Part shown: in pieces, positions 1-5,556 of the stretch | How the letters are laid out: each line of letters opens with the position of its first letter | Numbering within the stretch: position 1 is the stretch's first letter | Assembly (NCBI GenBank): GCA_023251335.1 | Contig: JAHEZA010000202.1 | Span: forward strand, 1-5,556 | DNA: 5,556 nt | Origin: Chitinophagaceae bacterium | Lineage (GTDB): Bacteria; Bacteroidota; Bacteroidia; Chitinophagales; Chitinophagaceae | Reading direction: 5' to 3' | Notes under the pieces: model-generated | What the model saw: only the letters and a program-made list of their open reading frames with translations | The model's database searches: none | What the model was told of the DNA's origin: nothing | Program-made: the position numbers and the translations under genes

Positions 1-191
1 AAACATTACGATTGATTTCCATAACATTTCTACCGTTCTACGAAATCAAACCCCAAACCTCATCCAACCAGCAAACAAACAAATAACGTCATTTCTTATT
101 TTCATCAAATTAAAAAAGTCTTCAATTTCACAAATAAACCCAAAACCCCAATAAAATCCCCAGTAAAAAAATGATGGCATAACTTTATCAA
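1..191 (+). promoter_or_regulatory. Leader/intergenic region upstream of the Moco operon
   Basis: No convincing gene lies here, and any promoter for the operon would be expected in it. The + strand of 1-170 has about 45 C and only 8 G by my count. It contains C-runs separated by A-rich stretches and a tandem 12-bp repeat at 146-169. I looked for the Bacteroidota promoter pattern (TAnnTTTG with an upstream TTG) and found only a one-mismatch match, TAACTTTA at 180-187. It sits only 4 nt before the moaA start and has no obvious partner element. An in-frame TAA at 180-182 stops moaA from extending into this region. Assigning it as the operon's regulatory region is inferred from position alone. 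Confidence 0.35.
146..169 (+). repeat. Imperfect tandem 12-bp direct repeat upstream of moaA
   Basis: The two units are ccccaataaaat (146-157) and ccccagtaaaaa (158-169), identical at 10 of 12 positions. A shorter related unit, cccaaaa, precedes them at 139-145. The 12-bp period is close to one turn of the DNA helix, and the array ends 22 nt before the moaA start codon. It could be an operator or simply low-complexity leader sequence; nothing here decides between them. Confidence 0.5.
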
Positions 192-1172
192 ATGATAATG
201 GATTCTTACCATCGCGGTCATAATTATTTGCGGATTTCTTTAACCGATAAATGCAACCTGCGTTGTTTTTATTGCATGCCAGAAGAAGAATATGAGTTTG
301 TACCTTCGGCCAAATTGATGCAGGCGGATGAGATAGTGGCCCTGGCAAAAATCTTCGTAGCCAACGGTGTTAATAAAATAAGGCTTACCGGCGGCGAACC
401 GCTGGTGCGCAAAGATGCTAAAGAGATTATTCTCGCTTTGTCAAAATTAAATGTAACGCTCACCATCACCACCAATGCTACGCGGCTGCATTTATTTGCC
501 GACGTATTTGAAGAAGCCCATATCCATTCATTAAACATCAGCCTGGATACTTTAAAGCCGGAAAAATTTTTATTTCTTACGCGTCGCAATGAATTTAATC
601 ACGTGAAAAATAATATCGATTTAATGATTCGACGCGGGTTTCACGTAAAAATAAATGTAGTGATGATGAAGGGGCTTAATGATGATGAGATTAACGATTT
701 TGTAGCATGGACCAAAGACACGCCGGTACATGTGCGGTTTATTGAATTCATGCCTTTTAGCGGCAATAAATGGACCAGCAACCAGGTATTTACTTTACAC
801 GAAATATTAAACGTAGTGAAAGAAAAATACGAAGTGATACCGTTAACTAATGGCGTACACGATACGGCCAAAGCCTTTACAGTAAACAAACATTTAGGCA
901 CATTTTCTGTTATCAGTACCATGAGCGCGCCTTTTTGCAGTGGCTGCAACCGCATAAGGCTTACCGCCGACGGTAAAATAAAAAATTGTCTTTTTTCAAA
1001 GAATGAAACCGATTTGCTAACGGCATTCCGCAAAGGAGAAGATGTGTTGCCATTGATTGTACAAAATATCGGCAGAAAAGAAAAAGAACTGGGCGGCCAG
1101 CTATTATCAGATTTTAAAAAGATACATGCGGAGGATATTCATAACAGAAGCATGATAACAATCGGCGGATAA
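192..1172 (+). CDS. moaA: GTP 3',8-cyclase MoaA (radical SAM)
   Basis: MoaA catalyses the first Moco step, the radical-SAM conversion of GTP to 3',8-cyclo-7,8-dihydro-GTP, which MoaC turns into cPMP. The 326-residue protein has the usual family length. The N-terminal [4Fe-4S] cluster that binds SAM is marked by C21, C25 and C28 (CxxxCxxC, in CNLRCFYCMP). The family motif LTGGEPLVRKD follows at 65-75. The second, substrate-binding cluster is marked by C249, C252 and C266 (CxxC-x13-C). The protein ends in the conserved Gly-Gly (325-326), whose family role is in SAM cleavage and catalysis. No key residue is missing. The start at 192 is preceded in frame by a stop at 180-182; an ATG two codons later (198) is an equally possible start. 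No Shine-Dalgarno site is evident. It is the first gene of the run, 34 bp before moeA. Confidence 0.97.
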   Translation: MIMDSYHRGHNYLRISLTDKCNLRCFYCMPEEEYEFVPSAKLMQADEIVALAKIFVANGVNKIRLTGGEPLVRKDAKEIILALSKLNVTLTITTNATRLHLFADVFEEAHIHSLNISLDTLKPEKFLFLTRRNEFNHVKNNIDLMIRRGFHVKINVVMMKGLNDDEINDFVAWTKDTPVHVRFIEFMPFSGNKWTSNQVFTLHEILNVVKEKYEVIPLTNGVHDTAKAFTVNKHLGTFSVISTMSAPFCSGCNRIRLTADGKIKNCLFSKNETDLLTAFRKGEDVLPLIVQNIGRKEKELGGQLLSDFKKIHAEDIHNRSMITIGG

Positions 1173-1206
1173 AAATTATCAATCAAAATAGAAGATACTT
1201 TAGAAA

Positions 1207-2391
1207 ATGATTTCAGTAATTGAAGCAAAAACGATAATCAGTAAAAACGTAGCTCCATTACCGTTACAAAAGATTTTGTTAGAAAAAGCGGCAGGACTCG
1301 TGCTCGCGCAAGATATATTTTCACCCATCAATCTTCCCTCTTTTCCGCAATCTTCCATGGATGGGTATGCCTTCTCATTCAGCGATTGGCAAACGAATAA
1401 AAATTTAAAAATATCAGGAACCATCGCCGCGGGCAGTCAAATTAACAATGAACTAAAGCAGGGAAATGCTGTAAGAATATTTACCGGCGCAGCAGTACCG
1501 GCGGGAGCTGACACCGTAGTGATGCAGGAAAAAACGATTGTTGACAAAAACGAATTAATTATCCGTGATGAAAATATAAAGCAAGGAATGAACGTAAGGC
1601 CCGCAGGTTTAGAGATAAAATCAGGAGCGGCTGCATTAAAAAACGACACTTTGCTCAATCCCGCATCCATCGGCTTCTTGGCGTCAATGGGAATCAATGA
1701 AGTGCCGGTTTATCCGAAGCCTTCTCTCACTATTATTATCACCGGCGACGAACTAAAAGAGCCCGGGAGTTCTTTACTTCATGGGCAGATTTACGAATCC
1801 AATTCCTTTACTTTGGTAGCGGCTTTGGAACAGTTGCACATCGAAGCCATAAATGTAATAAGGGTAAAAGATAACCTGGCGTCGCTGACAGAAGCGCTAA
1901 GACAAGCTTTGAGTAAAAGTGATGTAGTACTTCTGACCGGAGGAATCAGTGTAGGCGATTATGATTTTGTGAAACAGGCAACTATCAATAACAATGTTCG
2001 ACAACTCTTTCACAGCATAAAACAAAAGCCCGGCAAGCCTTTGTATTTTGGAAAGCTAAATGATAAATATATTTTCGGATTACCCGGCAATCCGGCTTCG
2101 GGACTCATCTGCCTTTACGAATATGTAGTTCCGGCTTTGGGCAAAATGTGTAACAGGGATTTTTTTTTAAAAAAATTACATGCGCCCATCGCGCAGGATT
2201 TTAAGAAACCGGCAGGGCTGACTTATTTTTTAAAAGGATATTATGATGGCATGGGAGTTCATATTTTTGAAGCGCAGGAATCATTTAGGCTTAGTTCATT
2301 TGCAACGGCAAACTGCCTGATTCAGATTGACGAAGAAGTGACTGAATGCAAAAAAGGCGAATCAACAGAAATACATTTATTACCAGGATAA
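1207..2391 (+). CDS. moeA: Molybdopterin molybdenumtransferase MoeA
   Basis: MoeA inserts molybdate into adenylylated molybdopterin, giving Mo-MPT. At 394 residues it matches the usual single-domain-set MoeA length. Visible motifs are the PSFPQSSMDGYAF stretch (44-56, with the conserved Asp at 52), RIFTGAAVPAGAD (90-102), ITGDEL (178-183), the MPT-binding TGGISVGDYDF (244-254), KPGKPL (274-279) and GLPGNPAS (291-298). The last three mark the MoCF-type domain shared with MogA/MoaB. Residues from about 320 form the C-terminal beta-barrel domain IV, which looks complete. An in-frame TAG at 1201-1203 and the ATG at 1207 fix the start. It lies 34 bp after moaA and 3 bp before the transporter gene. 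A T9A7 tract at 2160-2175 lies just before domain IV. The adenylating partner is probably the MoaB/Mog domain of the last gene. Confidence 0.96.
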   Translation: MISVIEAKTIISKNVAPLPLQKILLEKAAGLVLAQDIFSPINLPSFPQSSMDGYAFSFSDWQTNKNLKISGTIAAGSQINNELKQGNAVRIFTGAAVPAGADTVVMQEKTIVDKNELIIRDENIKQGMNVRPAGLEIKSGAAALKNDTLLNPASIGFLASMGINEVPVYPKPSLTIIITGDELKEPGSSLLHGQIYESNSFTLVAALEQLHIEAINVIRVKDNLASLTEALRQALSKSDVVLLTGGISVGDYDFVKQATINNNVRQLFHSIKQKPGKPLYFGKLNDKYIFGLPGNPASGLICLYEYVVPALGKMCNRDFFLKKLHAPIAQDFKKPAGLTYFLKGYYDGMGVHIFEAQESFRLSSFATANCLIQIDEEVTECKKGESTEIHLLPG

Positions 2392-2394
2392 TTT

Positions 2395-3132
2395 ATGGAC
2401 TATATTTTTCTATTTTATCTATTATTATTTTCAATAGCATTTCTTTATTCCTCCGTCGGGCACGGCGGCGCAAGCGGCTATCTGGCGCTAATGGCGTTAT
2501 TCAGTGTAACTCCTGAAGTGATGAAACCAACAGCTTTGATGTTAAATTTGTTTGTATCACTCACGTCATTTATTCAATTTTATCGCGGCCATTATTTTAA
2601 GTGGAAAATATTTTTGCCCCTTGCCGTAGCGTCGGTACCAATGGCCTTCGTAGGAGGACTTGTAACAGTAGATGGCGCTATTTATAAAAAAATATTAGGA
2701 CTCTTGCTATTGATCCCGATTGTACGGTTTCTCTTTTTTTCAAATATCAAAGACGCTGAATTAAAAACGCCAAATATTGTTGGTTCACTGTTAATTGGCG
2801 GTTCGATTGGATTATTTTCGGGCCTGATCGGCATTGGCGGCGGCGTTATCCTGGCGCCGATCCTGCTACTTTTAAAATGGACCAATCAGAAACAAACGGC
2901 TGCCATCAGCGCTATTTTTATTTTCGTAAATTCATTGTCAGGACTCGCGGGACAGTTTACAAAAGGAATTCATTTTAGTAATGAAATGTTGCTGTATGTT
3001 GCCATTGCCTTTACAGGAGGCTTGTGTGGCGCATATTTCGGCGCATTAAAATTCAAACAGGTGGTATTGAAAAACTTACTTGCAGTCGTGTTGATGATGG
3101 CTGCCTTTAAATTATTGTTCACGCATGCCTGA
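2395..3132 (+). CDS. TauE/SafE-family membrane transporter (putative anion exporter)
   Basis: This is a 245-residue polytopic inner-membrane protein of the TauE/SafE (DUF81) family, whose characterised members are linked to export of sulfite, sulfoacetate or related anions. Hydrophobic segments lie roughly at 3-23, 43-63, 70-90, 98-116, 127-158, 168-188, 196-216 and 226-243, so about eight spans. The family's two-half pattern is visible: a glycine-rich SSVGHGGASGYLAL near 19-32 in the first half and SGLIGIGGGVILAP near 142-155 in the second. It starts 3 bp after the moeA stop with a weak AGGA at 2385-2388, and is followed at once by moaD, so it is very probably co-transcribed with the Moco genes. 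The substrate cannot be read from the sequence. Sulfite, another sulfur oxyanion or molybdate are guesses from context. The family call is firm, the function is not. Confidence 0.88.
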   Translation: MDYIFLFYLLLFSIAFLYSSVGHGGASGYLALMALFSVTPEVMKPTALMLNLFVSLTSFIQFYRGHYFKWKIFLPLAVASVPMAFVGGLVTVDGAIYKKILGLLLLIPIVRFLFFSNIKDAELKTPNIVGSLLIGGSIGLFSGLIGIGGGVILAPILLLLKWTNQKQTAAISAIFIFVNSLSGLAGQFTKGIHFSNEMLLYVAIAFTGGLCGAYFGALKFKQVVLKNLLAVVLMMAAFKLLFTHA

Positions 3133-3157
3133 TTGTTTAATTTTACAAATGTCTTAC

Positions 3158-3385
3158 ATGGAAATCATTTTATTCGGACAACTCAGGGATCTCGCAGGAA
3201 GCAACCGTATTTCAATCAATGCGATGTCAGACACAAATGAATTGCAGAAAGAATTAAACATAAGGTATCCCGCATTTGCGAATACGAAATATGCCATAGC
3301 GGTTGATAAAAAAATAATTTCCAAAACTGTTCCATTAAACGCTGAAAGTGAAATCGCTTTGTTGCCACCTTTTTCCGGCGGATAA
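3158..3385 (+). CDS. moaD: Molybdopterin synthase sulfur-carrier subunit MoaD
   Basis: MoaD is the small ubiquitin-fold subunit of MPT synthase. Its C-terminal glycine is adenylated by MoeB, converted to a thiocarboxylate, and gives sulfur to cPMP inside MoaE. From the start chosen here it has 75 residues, near the usual 75-85. The N-terminus MEIILFGQLRDLAG matches the family's first strand and helix, and the end ALLPPFSGG carries the essential terminal Gly-Gly (74-75). The frame is open further upstream, with alternative ATGs at 3149 (three more residues) and 3125 (eleven more, overlapping the transporter stop by 8 bp). I prefer 3158 because the beta-grasp fold of homologues begins there. 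It lies 25 bp after the transporter gene and 2 bp before moeB, which fits coupling with its activating enzyme. Confidence 0.92.
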   Translation: MEIILFGQLRDLAGSNRISINAMSDTNELQKELNIRYPAFANTKYAIAVDKKIISKTVPLNAESEIALLPPFSGG

Positions 3386-3387
3386 AA

Positions 3388-4515
3388 ATGAATAAACACA
3401 TATCATACGAACGATACCAACGCCAGGTGATTTTAAAAGAATTCGGCGAAGCAGGACAACAAAAATTGTTTGATGCCAAAGTGCTTGTCATTGGTGCAGG
3501 GGGTTTGGGTTGTCCCTTGCTTCAATATCTTGCCGCTGCCGGCGTGGGCACGATTGGTATTGTTGATGATGATAAAGTAGCATTGAGTAATCTTCACAGG
3601 CAAATTTTATTTTCTGTAAATGATATAGGCAAATCCAAGTCGGAACGCGCAGCAAATTATCTAAGGCAATTAAATCCGGAAATCAATTTGATTGCATACA
3701 ACAAAAGAATAACAAACCAAAATGCATTGGAATTGATGAGCGACTTTGATTATATAGCCGATGGAAGCGATAATTTCACCACGCGCTATATGATTAATGA
3801 CGCTTGTGTGTTGCTAAACAAACCCTTGATATATGGCGCTATATCAAAATTTGAAGGCCAGGTAGCAGTGTTTAATTGTAAGAAAAATAAAGACGATGAA
3901 CCCGTGAGTTATCGCGATCTGTTTCCGACACCACCTGGAGAAAATGAAATATTAAATTGTGCGGAAGCTGGCGTATTGGGCGTTTTACCTGGAATTATAG
4001 GCACGATGATGGCGAATGAATGCATCAAATTAATTACCGGAATAGGAGAACCCTTAATAGATACGCTGCTTACTTATAACTCACTTAACAATGAAACATA
4101 TCAAATACGATTAAGCGCTGATAAAAAAAATAACCCATTGATCCCGAAAGATGAAACATCATTCACAGAGATGAATTATGAATGGCTTTGTACGGCTACA
4201 CCGAAAGAATTTGAAATAGATACATTGACTTTAGGTTCGTTAATTCAACAAGAAAATATCGACATCATCGACGTGAGAGAATTAAACGAAAAGCCAGACA
4301 CCAATGATTTTAATTATTTAAAAATCCCGCTGGATGAATTGGGAAAAAATAATTCAAAAATAAAAAATGGCATCGTCGTTACTTTTTGCCAAACAGGCAA
4401 ACGAAGCGCCCAGGCAGTGGAAATTTTATCGCGTATTTTTAAAGGGCAAAAAAAAATCTATAGTTTGAAGGGGGGTATCATGCAATGGGAAAAACAAAAG
4501 CAAGACCATGAGTGA
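3388..4515 (+). CDS. moeB: MoaD-adenylating enzyme MoeB with C-terminal rhodanese domain
   Basis: This is an E1-like enzyme that adenylates the C-terminus of MoaD, fused to a sulfurtransferase domain, the same architecture as eukaryotic MOCS3/Uba4. In the 375 residues, the ThiF/MoeB domain covers about 6-245, with nucleotide-binding GAGGLG (36-41), an acidic DDD (60-62), NLHRQ with its Arg (68-72), Lys 82/84, and DGSDNFTTRY (125-134). NCAEAGVLG (190-198) keeps the conserved Cys 191. The rhodanese domain covers about 278-370, with IIDVRE (293-298) and an intact active-site loop CQTGKRS (334-340), Cys 334 being the expected persulfide carrier. The usual structural zinc cysteines appear lost: the first CxxC position reads SYRD (174-177), and no CxxC follows near 240-255. 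The gene lies 2 bp after moaD and overlaps moaE by 8 bp. ThiS activation as a second role is possible, but the context favours Moco. Confidence 0.94.
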   Translation: MNKHISYERYQRQVILKEFGEAGQQKLFDAKVLVIGAGGLGCPLLQYLAAAGVGTIGIVDDDKVALSNLHRQILFSVNDIGKSKSERAANYLRQLNPEINLIAYNKRITNQNALELMSDFDYIADGSDNFTTRYMINDACVLLNKPLIYGAISKFEGQVAVFNCKKNKDDEPVSYRDLFPTPPGENEILNCAEAGVLGVLPGIIGTMMANECIKLITGIGEPLIDTLLTYNSLNNETYQIRLSADKKNNPLIPKDETSFTEMNYEWLCTATPKEFEIDTLTLGSLIQQENIDIIDVRELNEKPDTNDFNYLKIPLDELGKNNSKIKNGIVVTFCQTGKRSAQAVEILSRIFKGQKKIYSLKGGIMQWEKQKQDHE

Positions 4516-4951
4516 AAAGAAACCAAAAAATATTTTTGTAGAAGGTGCTATCAGTGGCACTTTCATTGGCGAGCGTATTCAAAAACATAACATCAAAACC
4601 AGAATCGGCGGGCACAGTATTTTCCTGGGCCAGGTGAGAGCCGATATGATAGCTGAAAAAAAAGTAGCCGCCATAGAATATACCACTTATGAAGAAATGG
4701 CTTTGGAAAAAATGGCTGAAATAAGGGAAGCGATTTTCGGGAAATACAAACTGGAGTGTATGCACGTATATCATAGCCTGGGTAAAGTGGCCGCCGGTGA
4801 AGTCAGCTTGTTTGTTTTTACTTCATCAGCGCACCGCAAAGCCGCCATAGAAGCCTGTTCGGAAACAGTAGAAAGAATAAAAGCAGAGCTGCCTGTTTGG
4901 GGAAAAGAATTATTTGAAGACGAGTCGTATCAATGGAAAGTAAATAATTAA
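4508..4951 (+). CDS. moaE: Molybdopterin synthase catalytic subunit MoaE
   Basis: MoaE is the large subunit of MPT synthase. With thiocarboxylated MoaD it converts cPMP to molybdopterin in the cytoplasm. The 147-residue length is normal. Family motifs are GGHSIFLGQVR (34-44), YEEMALEKM (61-69), and a stretch at 90-110 containing SLGKV, GEVSLFVF and the conserved SAHR (107-110), followed by AAIEAC. The active-site region reads RIKAELPVWGKE (123-134). Lys 125 matches the first catalytic lysine (K119 in E. coli). The second lysine (K126 in E. coli) follows the tryptophan directly, but here glycine 132 takes that place and Lys 133 comes next. The ATG overlaps the moeB stop by 8 bp, so translation is probably coupled. 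The next gene starts 1 bp after the stop. Confidence 0.95.
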   Translation: MSEKKPKNIFVEGAISGTFIGERIQKHNIKTRIGGHSIFLGQVRADMIAEKKVAAIEYTTYEEMALEKMAEIREAIFGKYKLECMHVYHSLGKVAAGEVSLFVFTSSAHRKAAIEACSETVERIKAELPVWGKELFEDESYQWKVNN

Positions 4952-4952
4952 T

Positions 4953-5556
4953 ATGATCAACATCACACATAAGTCAAATTCATTACGCCAGGCAACAGCA
5001 AGTGCTACGGTTTCAGTTTCGAAGCAAGAAACTATTGATGCCCTCAAAAACAAGGAAGTGCCCAAAGGTGATGTCTTTGAATTTTCCAGGGCGGCAGGAT
5101 TGCTAGCCATTAAAAAAACCAGTGACGTCATTCCTGATTGTCACCCTTTGCCGGTGGAATTTGCATCTATCACACATGCCATTGATGGATTAAACATTAT
5201 TATTTCAGTGGAAGTGCATACTATTTATAAAACCGGTGTAGAGGTAGAAGCCATGCATGGCGCGGCTATCACCGCATTGACCATGTACGACATGCTAAAG
5301 CCGATAGATAAAGAAATTTCGATTTCCAATATTAAATTAGAAAATAAGAAAGGCGGCAAATCAGATTTTGACAAACAATCAGGAAACTCATTAAAATGTG
5401 CCGTTATTGTTTGTTCCGATAGTATTGCTGCCGGAGAAGGAGAAGACAAAACCGGCAAAGCTGTTATTTCAAAATTAGAAAAATGGAATCTCCCGGTTTC
5501 TGTTTATGAAGTAATTCCGGATGAATTTTCGGTAATTCAGTCAAAAGCAAAACAAC
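4953..5556 (+). CDS. moaCB: Bifunctional MoaC-MoaB/Mog fusion, cut by the right edge
   Basis: This is an open frame of 201 codons with no stop before the window ends. Residues 1-138 are a complete cyclic pyranopterin monophosphate synthase (MoaC). It shows LRQATA near 11-16, KGDVF (38-42) with Arg 46, CHPLP (63-67), TGVEVEAMHGA (94-104), YDMLK (112-116, with the conserved Asp and Lys) and KKGGKSDF (132-139). After a short linker (about 140-147), the frame continues into the start of a MoaB/MogA-type domain: CAVIVCSDSIAAG (149-161) with a following acidic, Gly-containing turn, then IPDE (188-191). MoaC makes cPMP from the MoaA product; MoaB/Mog enzymes adenylylate MPT for MoeA. The start follows the moaE stop by 1 bp in an A/T-rich context with no Shine-Dalgarno site. 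The second half of the MoaB domain, including its main MPT-binding motifs, lies outside the window, so its activity cannot be judged here. Confidence 0.93.
   Translation, partial: MINITHKSNSLRQATASATVSVSKQETIDALKNKEVPKGDVFEFSRAAGLLAIKKTSDVIPDCHPLPVEFASITHAIDGLNIIISVEVHTIYKTGVEVEAMHGAAITALTMYDMLKPIDKEISISNIKLENKKGGKSDFDKQSGNSLKCAVIVCSDSIAAGEGEDKTGKAVISKLEKWNLPVSVYEVIPDEFSVIQSKAKQ

Noticed and set aside
180..187. TAACTTTA as a Bacteroidota -7 promoter element giving a leaderless moaA transcript
   Set aside because: It differs from TAnnTTTG at the last base, has no matching TTG element at the expected distance upstream, and such matches are common in A+T-rich DNA.
1..191. Moco-type riboswitch in the leader
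   Set aside because: The region has almost no G, so the long paired stems of the Moco RNA motif cannot form on the + strand.
46..348. 100-residue minus-strand open frame spanning the leader and the start of moaA
   Set aside because: More than half lies antisense to the firmly identified moaA N-terminus, and its N-terminal part has no recognisable domain. Only the shorter 46-180 part is kept as a weak finding.
641..1033. 130-residue minus-strand open frame inside moaA
   Set aside because: It is antisense to conserved MoaA motifs including the C-terminal cluster, and its translation shows no domain or plausible start.
1173..1206. Terminator or separate promoter between moaA and moeA
   Set aside because: The 34-bp gap is plain A/T-rich sequence with no inverted repeat or recognisable promoter element.
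3216..3491. Minus-strand open frame across the moaD/moeB junction
   Set aside because: It is antisense to two confidently assigned genes; nothing in the translation suggests a protein family.
4448..4475. A9 and G6 runs near the end of moeB as a phase-variable site
   Set aside because: The frame is intact through the rhodanese domain. A shift here would touch only the last two dozen or so residues, and short runs like these are expected by chance.

Overview
The window carries a tightly packed, one-directional (+ strand) molybdenum cofactor (Moco) biosynthesis operon. It probably comes from a Bacteroidota bacterium, possibly near the Chitinophagaceae. That assignment is an inference from four things: A+T-rich DNA, ATG starts without convincing Shine-Dalgarno sites, a MoaC-MoaB/Mog fusion of the kind I associate with Bacteroidota, and the MoeB and MoaE variants described below. 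Genus cannot be read from the sequence.

Layout: 1-191 is an intergenic leader that is strikingly poor in G on the + strand and holds a 12-bp tandem direct repeat. It is followed by moaA (192-1172), moeA (1207-2391), a TauE/SafE-family membrane transporter (2395-3132), moaD (about 3158-3385), a moeB-rhodanese fusion (3388-4515), moaE (4508-4951) and a moaC-moaB/mog fusion (4953 to beyond the right edge). Gaps between genes are 34, 3, about 25 and 2 bp, then an 8-bp overlap, then 1 bp. No terminator-like hairpin was seen between genes, so a single transcript with translational coupling is likely.

How the genes work together: MoaA and the MoaC domain turn GTP into cyclic pyranopterin monophosphate (cPMP). 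MoaD and MoaE form molybdopterin (MPT) synthase, which adds the dithiolene sulfurs. The MoeB domain adenylates the MoaD C-terminal Gly-Gly, and its fused rhodanese domain probably supplies the sulfur. The MoaB/Mog domain of the last gene would adenylate MPT, and MoeA inserts molybdate. Nearly the whole core pathway is therefore present. MobA (nucleotide attachment) and a molybdate ABC importer are not seen here. The membrane protein between moeA and moaD is the one member without an assigned pathway step.

No RNA gene, mobile element or CRISPR array was seen. The window is mainly a known pathway. The points most worth a second look are the embedded transporter, the apparent loss of zinc cysteines in MoeB, the fusion of two non-consecutive pathway steps, a displaced active-site lysine in MoaE, and the unusual leader.
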